This document shows, in pieces, positions 15,769 through 24,725 of a stretch of DNA of 64,000 bases. The first letter of the stretch is position 1; every line of letters begins with the position of its first letter. Source of the stretch: Leptothermofonsia sichuanensis E412 (lineage in GTDB: Bacteria > Cyanobacteriota > Cyanobacteriia > Leptolyngbyales > Leptolyngbyaceae); NCBI RefSeq assembly GCF_019891175.1, contig NZ_CP072600.1, positions 4,960,001-5,024,000 of the forward strand, read 5' to 3'. The notes beneath the pieces were generated by a model, which did no database searches, was not told where the DNA came from, and was given only the letters and a program-made list of their open reading frames with translations. The position numbers and the translations under genes are program-made.

Positions 15769-17046
15769 TCATTTACAAAAAGCCAGCATTTCGTGAGATG
15801 GTGTTTCATTCCACCAGCGATCGCCCCAGCTTGCAGACCACTGCACCTGGTCGGCGCTAAAGCGGAGCGGGTCATCATCGGGTAGAGGGGAGTGAAATGG
15901 CTCTTCCACCAGGGCAAATTCACCATTGTCGAAAGGCAGTCCACTTGCCTGCTTTCTAAGGACAACCCGCTCCCGGATGCCACGACTCGCCTGAGTTAGT
16001 GCCCGGTAGTGACAATAGGGGTTATTGCCCCGCCGATCAAAGAAGACGTGGGCAGTCCAGGTGCACCCACCACGACACAGTTCAGCGAACTCACAGGTTT
16101 TGCAGAAACCCCACAGATGGCTGGTGCCCTGGGCAGTGCCAGCGGCAAGATTGAACTTTAGTTCGTCAGTTTGCGCCACAATTTCCCTCAGGGAGCGATC
16201 GCGAATATTGCCCCCGGTATACGCTGTAGTTGGCAGGGAAGGACAACCTTTGATTGCCCCATCGGCTTCGATGCCCAGAGTTGAAAGTCCGGCAGCACAG
16301 CCCTGCCAGAAGTCCCATTCGTTTCCACCACCGCGTAACAGTCGCTCATAGGGACCGTAGTAGCCAATGTTGTTCCCTGGCTGTAATCGGACCATACCTT
16401 CTGCGGCAGCACGACGGGCAACCCGTGCCAGCATCGGATACACATCCAGCAATTCGTAAGGCTGGAGCAACCGTTCGGCATGGTCTGCCGCATTCCCCAT
16501 TGGCACCGTCAACTGGATCTGCCATGCCCTTGCCCCGGCATCCCGGATATGTTCATAAATGCAGGGAAACTCGGGTGCCGATAACCGATTGATCTGGGTA
16601 TTACAGCCAAAGGCAATACCCACCTGTTGCAGGTGCGCCATCGTCTTAAAGGCGTGTTGCCAGGAACCTTTTTTTCCGCGCAGGCGATCGTGGGTTGCTT
16701 CCAGCCCATCCACAGATACCGATACCGTTGCAATCCCCGCTGCCTTCATCCGCTGTGCCGTTTCCAGAGAAACACCAAACCCTCCCGTCGTCATACTGCA
16801 CAACATCCCTGCCCGATTAATTGCTGCGGCAATTTCCAGCCAATCTGGACGCATAAATGCCTCACCCCCAATCAGGGTTACTTCCTTAATCCCCACATCT
16901 GCCATCTGCTGTACCAGATCCAGCGCTTCCTCGGTTGAAAGTTCCTTTGTGCGAGATTGTCCGGCTCTGGAACCACAATGGCTACAGGCAAGATTACATT
17001 TCAGGGTAATTTCCCAGACGGCGTAACTGGTCCTGCGATAATTCAT
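15769..17046 (-). CDS. Radical SAM/SPASM maturase for a Nif11-type RiPP (PlpX-like)
   Basis: 425 residues. The N-terminus carries the 4Fe-4S motif CNLACSHCG (C-x3-C-x2-C), then TLIGGEAFMRPDW (GGE motif) and TTGGFGV. The C-terminal SPASM region holds further cysteines: GCPSLP, GFCKTCEFAELCRGGCTW and NPYCHY. This layout matches maturases paired with Nif11-type leader peptides, such as Pleurocapsa PlpX, which removes tyramine from an X-Y-G motif and leaves an alpha-keto-beta-amino acid. The precursor gene with two MYG motifs lies on the same strand upstream, across a 14-bp tandem repeat. No PlpY-like partner was found. The stop codon is about 17 bp from IS-A copy 3, and the gene is intact. Assignment to the splicease subgroup rests on the precursor. 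Confidence 0.88.
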   Translation of the reverse strand: MNYRRTSYAVWEITLKCNLACSHCGSRAGQSRTKELSTEEALDLVQQMADVGIKEVTLIGGEAFMRPDWLEIAAAINRAGMLCSMTTGGFGVSLETAQRMKAAGIATVSVSVDGLEATHDRLRGKKGSWQHAFKTMAHLQQVGIAFGCNTQINRLSAPEFPCIYEHIRDAGARAWQIQLTVPMGNAADHAERLLQPYELLDVYPMLARVARRAAAEGMVRLQPGNNIGYYGPYERLLRGGGNEWDFWQGCAAGLSTLGIEADGAIKGCPSLPTTAYTGGNIRDRSLREIVAQTDELKFNLAAGTAQGTSHLWGFCKTCEFAELCRGGCTWTAHVFFDRRGNNPYCHYRALTQASRGIRERVVLRKQASGLPFDNGEFALVEEPFHSPLPDDDPLRFSADQVQWSASWGDRWWNETPSHEMLAFCK

Positions 17047-17094
17047 AATAATTTGTGTTGTGGATTTGGTTATGGATGGGAAACAGGGAGAAAA

Positions 17095-17304
17095 GTGTGG
17101 AAAGTTGAGTGTGGAAAGTTGAGTGTGGAAAGTTGAGTGTGGAAAGTTGAGTGTGGAAAGTTGAGTGTGGAAAGTTGAGTGTGGAAAGTTGAGTGTGGAA
17201 AGTTGAGTGTGGAAAGTTGAGTGTGGAAAGTTGAGTGTGGAAAGTTGAGTGTGGAAAGTTGAGTGTGGAAAGTTGAGTGTGGAAAGTTGAGTGTGGAAAG
17301 TTGA
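17095..17304. repeat. Tandem array of a 14-bp unit, 15 copies
   Basis: The unit GTGTGGAAAGTTGA is repeated 15 times without visible change over 210 bp, between the RiPP maturase and its precursor gene. Perfect units suggest recent expansion by slippage. It lies about 50 bp upstream of the maturase start and so could alter that gene's expression or the distance from the precursor transcript. Confidence 0.96.
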
Positions 17305-17497
17305 GAAATTTAAGCTATTGACTTTTAAGCTACTGACTATTGATGGGGCAATGAAGCACGAAAACAGTAGGGGATAGGGCAGGTATAGCAGAGGACAGGA
17401 GAAGGACAGGGAAAAAGGAGGAACGGGATCAGGGAGTGAGCATTCTGATTTGTCCTGATCTGTATAGCTACTGACGCCATGTGCAACTTGGAAGCCA

Positions 17498-17563
17498 AGA
17501 TCCCCGGTGTCTCGTAGACTTCAATCGAATTGGCTGGCTAACTTCCTCAGACACCGGGGATCT
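17498..17563. repeat. 15-bp inverted repeat with 36-bp loop
   Basis: Left arm AGATCCCCGGTGTCT (17498-17512) and right arm AGACACCGGGGATCT (17549-17563) are perfect complements. It lies downstream of the precursor gene on the minus strand, where it could protect or terminate the short precursor mRNA. It may also be a dispersed palindromic repeat. No T run follows. Apart from the 14-bp array and this repeat, I see nothing in 17047-17674. Confidence 0.7.
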
Positions 17564-17674
17564 GGAGATTGTCGCACTTCGCATTACTGCTATACCTGAT
17601 GCCAGGCGTGAGGTATGAGATGTCAGGAAGGAAAGACCGCTTTAACTTGTCCCCCTGTCCCTTCTATAATTTGT

Positions 17675-18040
17675 CTACAGATCGCTAGAAACGATGACAC
17701 CGTACATGGGCTGAACTGGAGGCATAATGGGCTTAATTGGGCGGATGGGCCACCAGATGACGCCGTACATGGGTTGAACAATAGGTTGAGTGCCAATATA
17801 TCCACCAAATACGACCGACAGTTCAGCTTCAGTCAGGTCGTCAAACTGTCCCTGTTCCTTCTCTTCCAGTACTTGAATTGCAGCAGACTCAAATTCTTCT
17901 TTAGAAAAGCTGTAACCAGCATTGGCTAAAAACTGTGTGCGCTCTTCAGCCGCAGTATTTTCCAGTTGAGATCTGAAACTCTGGTCTTTGGCTAACTTTA
18001 CCAAAAACTCTTTTACCTTTTCTACGATTCCAGCAGACAT
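17675..18040 (-). CDS. Nif11-type RiPP precursor with two MYG motifs (candidate spliceotide precursor)
   Basis: 121 residues from ATG, with GGAGG 5 bp upstream. Residues 1 to about 80 are a Nif11-like leader (MSAGIVEKVKEFLVKLAKDQ..., FLANAGYSFSKEEFE) ending LTEAELSVVFGG, the usual double-Gly cleavage site. The core has about 41 residues: YIGTQPIV, then QPMYGVI, then WWPIRPIKPIMPPV, then QPMYGVI again and VSSDL. The M-Y-G tripeptide occurs twice, in identical seven-residue blocks. In the Pleurocapsa plp system a radical SAM enzyme excises the Tyr-derived part at such X-Y-G sites. The matching enzyme is encoded downstream (15769-17046). An IS3 element inserted 184 bp upstream may have displaced the promoter. 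Confidence 0.9.
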   Translation of the reverse strand: MSAGIVEKVKEFLVKLAKDQSFRSQLENTAAEERTQFLANAGYSFSKEEFESAAIQVLEEKEQGQFDDLTEAELSVVFGGYIGTQPIVQPMYGVIWWPIRPIKPIMPPVQPMYGVIVSSDL

Positions 18041-18303
18041 TTTTGCCTCCAACTGTCAGAAAACTGAAAATAGAAAACTGAAAAATTTTCCAAAACCGCT
18101 CAGGTTTGGAAAACTTGTCTACAAATATCTGAGAAATGATGACTATAGTTCAAGCCAATAAAGGCTTTTATTGAGACATATTCTGGTGACTTATGTCTTA
18201 TTTTTTCCTGATACCAGTTTATGATGTACCCCGAAAACTAGACAGAGGAATAAGATAGAGTCGCTGCCCGCAGAACCAGTCGAACTACGGAGACAATCAA
18301 GGT

Positions 18304-18594
18304 ATGCAGCGCAAACAACACAGTGCAGAATTCAAAGCCAAGGTCGCTATCGAAGCGATCAAAGGACTGAAAACGGTGAACGAACTGGCAACCGAACACG
18401 GGGTACATCCGACGCAGATCCACCAGTGGAAGAAACAAGTCCTTGACGAACTGCCCGGCATCTTCTCATCCCGGCGTGCCCAAAGCCAGAAGGAACAGGA
18501 GGACTTAACGGCAAGCCTGTATCAGCAGATTGGGCAACTCAAAGTCGAGTTGGACTGGTTGAAAAAAAAATCTGGCATTGTCGCTCGATCATAA
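18304..18594 (+). CDS. IS3 transposase OrfA
   Basis: 96 residues with an N-terminal helix-turn-helix (HSAEFKAKVAIEAIKGLKTV, HGVHPTQIHQWKK) and a C-terminal leucine-zipper-like stretch. The frame ends shortly after a G-A9 run at 18561-18570, the probable -1 slippage site joining it to OrfB. Confidence 0.92.
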   Translation: MQRKQHSAEFKAKVAIEAIKGLKTVNELATEHGVHPTQIHQWKKQVLDELPGIFSSRRAQSQKEQEDLTASLYQQIGQLKVELDWLKKKSGIVARS

Positions 18595-19450
18595 ACGCCA
18601 ACTGGTGGAGCCAAATCATTCCGACATTAGTGTGGCACGTCAATGCGAATTGCTCGATTTAGCCCGCTCCAGTTGGTACTACAAGCCCGTTGCCGTAGAC
18701 GCTTACGAGTTGCATCTGATGAATCTGATTGATGCTCAGTACACCAAAACGCCGTTTTATGGCATTCGCCGCATGACAGCGTGGCTGAGAACGCAGGGCG
18801 AAGTAGTCAATCATAAGCGGGTAGCACGAATGATGCGGCAAATGGGCATCGAAGCGATTTATCCTCGTCCCCGCACGACGATTCCTGCGGATAATGCACG
18901 ACGTTATCCCTATCTGCTCAAAGGATTGACGATTGATGCGCCGAATTTAGTTTGGAGTACTGACATTACCTATATTCGGCTTGCCAGGGGCTTTGTGTAT
19001 CTCGTTGCGATCATTGATTGGTACAGTCGCTATGTTCTCTCGTGGCAGTTGTCTAACACAATGGATATCCACTTCTGCCTGGTGGCACTGGAACAAGCCT
19101 TACAACTCGGACAGCCTGTGATCTTCAACTCCGACCAGGGCAGCCAGTTCACAAGCCATCCGTTCACGAGCTACCTGGAAAGCAGGGATATTCGGATCTC
19201 TCACGATGGCAAAGGACGAGCGTTCGACAACATCTTTATCGAACGGCTTTGGCGCAGTGTCAAATATGAGGAGGTGTATCTCAAAGATTATTCAACGGTC
19301 GCGGTTGCGATGGAGGGATTGGGGAACTACTTCGAGTTTTACAATCATCAGCGGTTACATCAGGCGTTGAATTATCAAGTGCCATCCGCAGTGCATTTCA
19401 GTACAGGAGATGATAACTATGTATTAGAGCAAACACAAAAGAACAAATGA
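18578..19450 (+). CDS. IS3 transposase OrfB (DDE integrase)
   Basis: 290 residues, rve integrase core: WSTDITYIRL (first Asp), FNSDQGSQFTS (second Asp) and FDNIFIERLWRSVKYEEVYL (Glu), followed by NHQRLHQALNYQVP. It is in the -1 frame relative to OrfA and intact, so the element looks functional. Confidence 0.93.
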   Translation: MSLDHKRQLVEPNHSDISVARQCELLDLARSSWYYKPVAVDAYELHLMNLIDAQYTKTPFYGIRRMTAWLRTQGEVVNHKRVARMMRQMGIEAIYPRPRTTIPADNARRYPYLLKGLTIDAPNLVWSTDITYIRLARGFVYLVAIIDWYSRYVLSWQLSNTMDIHFCLVALEQALQLGQPVIFNSDQGSQFTSHPFTSYLESRDIRISHDGKGRAFDNIFIERLWRSVKYEEVYLKDYSTVAVAMEGLGNYFEFYNHQRLHQALNYQVPSAVHFSTGDDNYVLEQTQKNK

Positions 19451-19687
19451 ACCAGGAGGAGATTCTATCTTAAAGTTTTATGTTTGCTGTCTAGACAATG
19501 GGGTACACTTTAGTTCAATAAAGAGGTATAATTTATACTTTTCAAACATATTCAAACCAAACTTGAGCAGTTCAAGTTCGGTATACGGCGCTCAGGGATC
19601 TGTACGGAAATAAAATACTGGGGCAAAGAGCTGGTTCAAATACTATTTCACAAATCTATTTCACAAATCCAGGGCAGACGAGATCTC

Positions 19688-20416
19688 TTAGTTTCCTTTA
19701 TTTCCACAAGTCGAGTCCACCACCACCTCCTCCAACAACTGACTCAGGCTCAGGAGGCGATCGCGATCTAGTAACTCAATATGGGACCCATTGATCGCAA
19801 TTATCCCTTCATGGCTGAGTCGATAAAATGCCCTGGAAAGCGTTGATGGAATTGTGCCCAGGGCAGCGGCTAACTGACTTTTGCTCAAGTCCAACTCTAC
19901 AGTGCGGGGACTGTCTGTGCGTTCACTCAAATTCAACAGGTAAGTTGCCAGCCGCTGGGGCACCTCCTTAAATGACAGCTCTTCAATGAGCTTACTTAAG
20001 TTGCGGGCGTGCTGAGACAGGCTAATAAGCATGTTAATTGCAATATCAGGAGATTGGTAAAGCAACTCCAGAAAGACGAACCGTGAAAAAAAGACCACTT
20101 CTGAGGGTTCCAGGGCAGCGGCGGATGCTGGAAAAGCTTTGCCATCCAAAGCGGGTACTTCTGCAAAATGTTCTCCAGCCTTGAACAGATGCAGAATTTG
20201 CTCTTTGCCATTGACGGATAGCTTAAAGACTTTTACCCGCCCTGTTTTTACCACAAAGAAACCTGTGGCTTCACTACCTTGCTGGAAGATTAATTCCCCT
20301 CTCCGAAACGTTTTCAATTGAGCAATTTGGGCAATGGCTAGAAGTTGAGACTGATCTAACCCACGAAAGATTTGCGTTGTCTTTAGCCAGTTTGCCAAAG
20401 AAGTTTCGGCGTACAT
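19688..20416 (-). CDS. Crp/Fnr-family regulator, probably NO-responsive (Dnr/NnrR-like)
   Basis: 242 residues from ATG with AGGA upstream; a TTG seven codons earlier is in frame. N-terminal cyclic-nucleotide-binding-like beta roll (IFRGLDQSQLLAIAQ, FRRGELIFQQGSEATGFFVV, KAGEHFAEVPAL), then a helix-turn-helix at the C-terminus (LSKSQLAAALGTIPSTLSRA). It lacks the N-terminal Cys cluster of Fnr, as Dnr and NnrR do. It is divergent from the NO reductase gene, with a TTGAC-N4-GTCAA palindrome in the shared intergenic region. Control of that gene by NO is therefore a reasonable inference. Confidence 0.85.
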   Translation of the reverse strand: MYAETSLANWLKTTQIFRGLDQSQLLAIAQIAQLKTFRRGELIFQQGSEATGFFVVKTGRVKVFKLSVNGKEQILHLFKAGEHFAEVPALDGKAFPASAAALEPSEVVFFSRFVFLELLYQSPDIAINMLISLSQHARNLSKLIEELSFKEVPQRLATYLLNLSERTDSPRTVELDLSKSQLAAALGTIPSTLSRAFYRLSHEGIIAINGSHIELLDRDRLLSLSQLLEEVVVDSTCGNKGN

Positions 20417-20586
20417 AGATCCTGCCACTTCAGTCAAGGTTGAAGATAAATCTCATGTCTATTTGACCAATAGTCACTCCTGAATAAATTTAATAAATTT
20501 ACAGTTGCACGTTGTCCAGGAGCAATTTCATTTTTGCTAATCAGCCTGGCTCAAGATCTGAAAATAAGCATTTCTTAAGGGATGAC

Positions 20587-20600
20587 TTGACTTAAGTCAA
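20587..20600. promoter_or_regulatory. Dnr/Fnr-type palindrome TTGACTTAAGTCAA
   Basis: A perfect 14-bp palindrome, TTGAC-N4-GTCAA, matching the half-sites of Fnr/Dnr boxes (TTGAT-N4-ATCAA). It lies between the divergent Crp/Fnr regulator (start 20416) and norB (start 20730). The remaining 313 bp of the intergenic region hold no gene. Confidence 0.72.
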
Positions 20601-20729
20601 TGTAAATACAGTGCTACCTGCCTAAGCTGAGGGAAAGGATCCAGCCATCCAAATAGCATTCCAACAAATGCTGACCTAATTAATTTCTCCGGTTTAGATC
20701 CTGTTACTGGATGTTCAAAACCCATAATT

Positions 20730-23023
20730 ATGGCAAATCCAACTTTTGATATAGCGGTGACCACCCGCAAGCCGTCGTGGCAGATGAGCCTCCCAGCATG
20801 GTTGGTGCTCATTTGTGTGGTCACCTTCACCGTCTTGATTTCGGCAGGGGCAGCGATTTACAAAAATGCACCGCCCATCCCTGCAACAATTGTTTCTCCA
20901 CAACAAGAAATCATCCTGACTCAAGAGCGGATTCAGTCGGGGCAAGAAACCTATCTGGCTCGCGGTGGGCAACACATTGGCAGCATTTGGGGACACGGCA
21001 GCTATCTTGCCCCTGACTGGACAGCGGATGTGTTGCACCGCTGGGGACTGGCAACGGCGGGGATGTTATATATAACGGCGATCCCAATTTCAATCAAGCG
21101 GATTGGGAAGCTCTATCGGCGAGCGATCGCGCTCTGTTGCAGGTGAGACTGCGGGATGAATTTAAGACCAATCGCTATGATTCTGAAACCGGCACCCTGC
21201 GGCTGACCGCTGCGCAAACTAACGGCTTACAAAAAGTCTTTGAAGATTATCAGATCTTGCTGTCTCAGGGGTCAGCCGTGCATTCGATTCCCAGTGGCTG
21301 GTTTATCGATGCGGGGCAAATTCGGGATGTGACGGCATTTTTTAGCTGGACGGCCTGGGCCGCCGCCGCAAACCGACCCAATGCGCCGTTTTCCTATACA
21401 GCAAACTGGCCCCACGATGACCTGATTGGCAACCAGCCTCCGGCGCAGTTTCTGATCTGGTCAATTGTGTCGGTGATTGTGCTGATTGCAGCGATCGCCC
21501 TGTTCCTGTTTGTCTATCTCACCCAGGAAGACTCAGAAGGAATCCAGACCGTAGCCGCGCGCCCGGCGATTCGTCTGGCGACCCCAAGCCAGCGGGTTAC
21601 AACCCTATTTTTTGGCGTAGCCATGACTCTGTTTTTGGTGCAGATTTTAATGGGTATGGTGACAGCGCACTATGCAGTAGAAGGAGAAGGCTTCTACGGC
21701 GTGCCTATTCAGCGCTATCTGCCCTATGCCGCTTCGCGCACCTGGCATTTGCAACTGGCAGTGTTTTGGATTGCTACTTGCTGGCTGGCGGCAGGTTTGT
21801 ACTTTGGACCTCGTTTTGGCAAGCATGAACCCAAGTTCCAAGCCTGGGGTAATGGCGGGTTGCTGGTGGCATTAGCGGTCGTCGTCGTTGGTTCCCTGAT
21901 TGGTACCTGGGCTGGTATACAGGGCTATCTGGGTGATAAAAGCTTTTGGTTTGGGCACCAGGGCTATGAATATGTCGAACTGGGTCGTCTCTGGCAACTG
22001 TTGTTAATTGGCGGCATGGTGTTCTGGCTATGGCTCATGTTTCGCGCCCTGCGTCCAGCCCTGCAAGCCGAAGGCAGCAAAACCGGACTGAATCACTTCT
22101 TTCTCTATAGCGCCATCACCATTCCGCTGTTCTATGCATCGGGGTTGATGTATACCAACCATACACCCCTGAGCGTGGCAGAATACTGGCGCTGGTGGGT
22201 AGTGCATCTGTGGGTCGAAGGCTTTTTTGAGGTATTTGCCACCGTGGCGATCGCCTATCTCTGTAGCGAACTCGGATTCCTCAAGCGATCCTCCGCACTA
22301 CGAGCGACTTATCTGACCACGATTCTCTATTTGGGCAGTGGGGTGATTGGTACTCTGCATCACCTTTACTTTGCAGGAACTCCAGTATTTATTACGGCGA
22401 TGGGGGCAGTGGCTTCAGCCCTGGAGGTGGTGCCTCTGACGCTGATTGGCTTTGAAGTTGTGAAATCTCTCAAACTCTCCCAGGAAGCTCAGGGATTTTA
22501 TCGAATGCCGCTCAAGTTCTTTATTGCCACCTGTTTCTGGAATTTGGTGGGAGCAGGCGTGTTTGGCTTCTTGATCAATCCGCCGATTGTCCTCTACTAC
22601 TCTCAGGGACTCAACACCACGCCGATCCATGCGCACTCGGCATTGTATGGCGTGTATGGTTCCCTGGCGATCGCCCTGATGCTGTTTGCTCTGCGAGAAA
22701 TCACCCCGGATCGTGCCTGGGATGAGAAAAATCTCAACTTCTCCTTCTGGTGGATTAATAGCGGACTGGTGCTAATGATGGTCACAGGGCTGATTCCCAA
22801 CGGGTTTTACCAACTGGTGCAGTCGGTCAATCACGGCACCTGGTACGCTCGCAGCGCCGCGGTGATTAGCTCCCCCTGGATGCAGTGGACAGTCTGGCTG
22901 CGCATCCCTGGCGATATTGTCTTCTCGGTGGGGGCAATTATGCTGGTCTATTGCGTTGGACGAGCCGCGATCGGCATCTTTCACCAGCCTGCGCAGAAAC
23001 AGCCGGGGGAGGTGGCTGGGTAA
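20730..23023 (+). pseudogene. norB: Quinol-dependent nitric oxide reductase (qNor), frameshifted
   Basis: Two frames together encode a complete qNor of about 764 residues. The first part (from 20730) has an N-terminal TM helix and IWGHGSYLAPDWTADVLHRW. At 21067-21074 a (TA)4 run replaces the (TA)3 needed to read GMLYNGDPNFNQADWEALS, and translation leaves the frame. The rest (from about 21080) has the membrane domain with the conserved His blocks ASRTWHLQLAVFWIATC, WWVVHLWVEGFFEVFA and TLHHLYFAGTP. Function: 2 NO to N2O with quinol as donor, in the cytoplasmic membrane. All else looks intact, so the lesion is recent, a phase-variation switch or a sequencing error. Confidence 0.88.
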
Positions 23024-23179
23024 GGGAGTAGAAGGGGTGAGTGGGGAAACAGGTGGGTTGACACTGGATTAACACAATTTTGCCCCCTTCCTTCCACCCT
23101 CACTCCTTCCACCCTCACTCCTTCACCCTCGCCCCTTCACCCTTTCCCTTTTTTTCCTTCACCCATCTAGAGGTACCCT

Positions 23180-23896
23180 ATGGCTACCGTTCAACTTCAT
23201 GACACCGTTGGCAACATTGTTCGTGATCATCCCGCTTTAGCCCGTCTGTTTGAACAATCCAGGGTAGATTACTGCTGTGGCGGTCAAAAGACTTTAGCAG
23301 AAGCCTGCATTCAGCGCGGTCTGGATCCGCAGACATTTCTGGCTCAGTTGAAGGAGGCTGCCATCGCAGAACCTTTGCCAGCAGTCAACCTGGTAGCATT
23401 ATCCCTAAGCGAACTCACCGATCACATTGAGCAAGTTCACCACGCCTATCTTAAAACCGAACTACCTCGTCTCGAAAACTTAATCACAAAAGTTGCCAGA
23501 GTCCACGGGGACAAAGACTCTCGATTGACTCAGGTGCGAGATATTTTTCTGTCCCTTTCCCAGGAACTCACCACACACTTGATGAAAGAGGAGCAGATCT
23601 TGTTCCCCATGATGCGGCAACTAGAAACCCAGGAAACCATACCAACTTTCCACTGCGGCAGCATCGCTAATCCTATTAATCAGATGACCCTGGAACATGA
23701 TACGGCTGGAACTGCCCTCGTCCAGTTGCGCCAGCTTACGGATGATTACACTCCACCTGGCTGGGCTTGTAATACTTATCGTGTATTGCTCGATGCTTTG
23801 CTCACCTTTGAGCAAGATATGCACCAGCATGTCCACAAGGAAAATAATGTGCTGTTTCCTAAGGCGATCGCCCTGGAGCAACTGAAAAGGGATTGA
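23180..23896 (+). CDS. ric: Di-iron Fe-S cluster repair protein RIC (YtfE/ScdA)
   Basis: 238 residues. N-terminal ScdA_N domain with VDYCCGGQKTL, the CC-G-G signature, then a hemerythrin-like di-iron domain: HIEQVHHAYLKTELPRL, THLMKEEQILFPMM, MTLEHDTAGTALVQLR, DMHQHVHKENNVLFPKA. His and Glu residues in these blocks bind the two irons. RIC repairs Fe-S clusters damaged by NO or oxidants, and its place behind the NO reductase gene fits a NO-defence unit. The 156-bp gap before it contains a C/T-rich low-complexity tract (about 23085-23165). Confidence 0.93.
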   Translation: MATVQLHDTVGNIVRDHPALARLFEQSRVDYCCGGQKTLAEACIQRGLDPQTFLAQLKEAAIAEPLPAVNLVALSLSELTDHIEQVHHAYLKTELPRLENLITKVARVHGDKDSRLTQVRDIFLSLSQELTTHLMKEEQILFPMMRQLETQETIPTFHCGSIANPINQMTLEHDTAGTALVQLRQLTDDYTPPGWACNTYRVLLDALLTFEQDMHQHVHKENNVLFPKAIALEQLKRD

Positions 23897-24072
23897 CCTT
23901 ACCCCAGTACAGGAAGGCAGTACACCATGAGCTGCGTTCACCTCCAATGATGAAAGCGAGACTTTCTACCTGGAAGGCAGAGAGGTTCTGCCGTTCAGAA
24001 ATAGGGGAGTTATTTCCGCCGATGAGTACTCGTCAGGACTTCACAGCGAACATTTTGCTCCAGTGAATTAAA

Positions 24073-24175
24073 GGAGGTTGCTGAATAGCTGTATGAATTG
24101 AAATAGATTTCAATTCATACAACATTTCAATTCATACAATCTTGTAATTCATCCCCAGAGTCAGCAACCCCACCA
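24073..24175. repeat. Small inverted-repeat element (MITE-like)
   Basis: The ends read GGTTGCTGAATAG on the left and, reverse-complemented, GGGTTGCTGACTC on the right. Inside is a hairpin GTATGAATTGAAA-TAGA-TTTCAATTCATAC (24091-24120) followed by another copy of ATTTCAATTCATACAA. The word GTTGCTGAATAG also occurs at about 13189 and 44206. The region 23897-24072 holds no gene I can support. Confidence 0.6.
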
Positions 24176-24232
24176 ATTAAAGTGACTGGTGATGAAGTGG
24201 TACATCATTCATCCATCAATCCATTTTTAGCT

Positions 24233-24679
24233 ATGCTATTCAAACTTCTGGTGATTCTGCATACTCTAGGGGCTACCGTCTGGACAGGCGGTCATCTGGT
24301 GCTGGCAATCACAGTACTCCCCCCAGCATTACAAAACCGCGACCCAGATCCCATTCATCAATTTGAGGAACACTTCGAGGGCTTTGGGTTAACAGCACTG
24401 GTGCTCCAGGTCATTACAGGTCTGTGGCTTACCGGGATCTATTTCCCCGGTCTTCAGAATTTCTGGAGGTTTGATTCGTTTCTGTCGGTCTACATTGCCA
24501 TCAAACTCGGCTTGCTGCTGGGAACATTGGCACTGGCCATTCATGCTCGCTTCTTCATTATCCCAAAGCTAACAAAGGAAACCATAATTCCCCTGGCTTA
24601 CCACATTGTCGGGGTCACCACTCTGGCTGTTTTGTTTGTAATTTTTGGGGCAGGCATTCGCCTGGGAGGACTCCCCTGA
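24233..24679 (+). CDS. CopD-family-like four-helix membrane protein
   Basis: 148 residues from the ATG of MLFKLLVILHTLGATVWTGG; a GTG 51 bp upstream is in frame, but the hydrophobic first helix begins at the ATG. Four predicted membrane helices with a pattern seen in CopD-type proteins (LHTLGATVWTGGHLVLAI in helix 1, GLWLTGIYFPG in the first loop, IPLAYHIVGVTTLAVLFVIF in the last helix). His residues in helices 1, 3 and 4 could bind a metal or heme. Between RIC and YwiC-like genes, it probably belongs to the NO group. Function unknown. Confidence 0.6.
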   Translation: MLFKLLVILHTLGATVWTGGHLVLAITVLPPALQNRDPDPIHQFEEHFEGFGLTALVLQVITGLWLTGIYFPGLQNFWRFDSFLSVYIAIKLGLLLGTLALAIHARFFIIPKLTKETIIPLAYHIVGVTTLAVLFVIFGAGIRLGGLP

Positions 24680-24725
24680 TGCCCACCCTCTGTCCAAAAC
24701 AATAAATTTAGAGAGAACTTATGCC

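Larger units (their letters stand above)
18225..19507 (+). mobile_element. IS3-family insertion sequence
   Basis: 1283 bp. The ends TGTACCCCGAAAACTAGACAG and, as reverse complement, TGTACCCCATTGTCTAGACAG form an imperfect inverted repeat. It carries overlapping orfA and orfB. No clear 3-4 bp target duplication is seen (ATGA on the left, CTTT on the right), so one flank may have been altered after insertion. It separates the RiPP precursor from whatever lay upstream. Confidence 0.92.

Noticed and set aside
17095-17304. Possible CRISPR array
   Set aside because: The units are directly adjacent with no spacers and only 14 bp long, so it is a simple tandem repeat.
18218-19511. Target-site duplication of the IS3 element
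   Set aside because: The bases outside the two ends (ATGA and CTTT) do not match.
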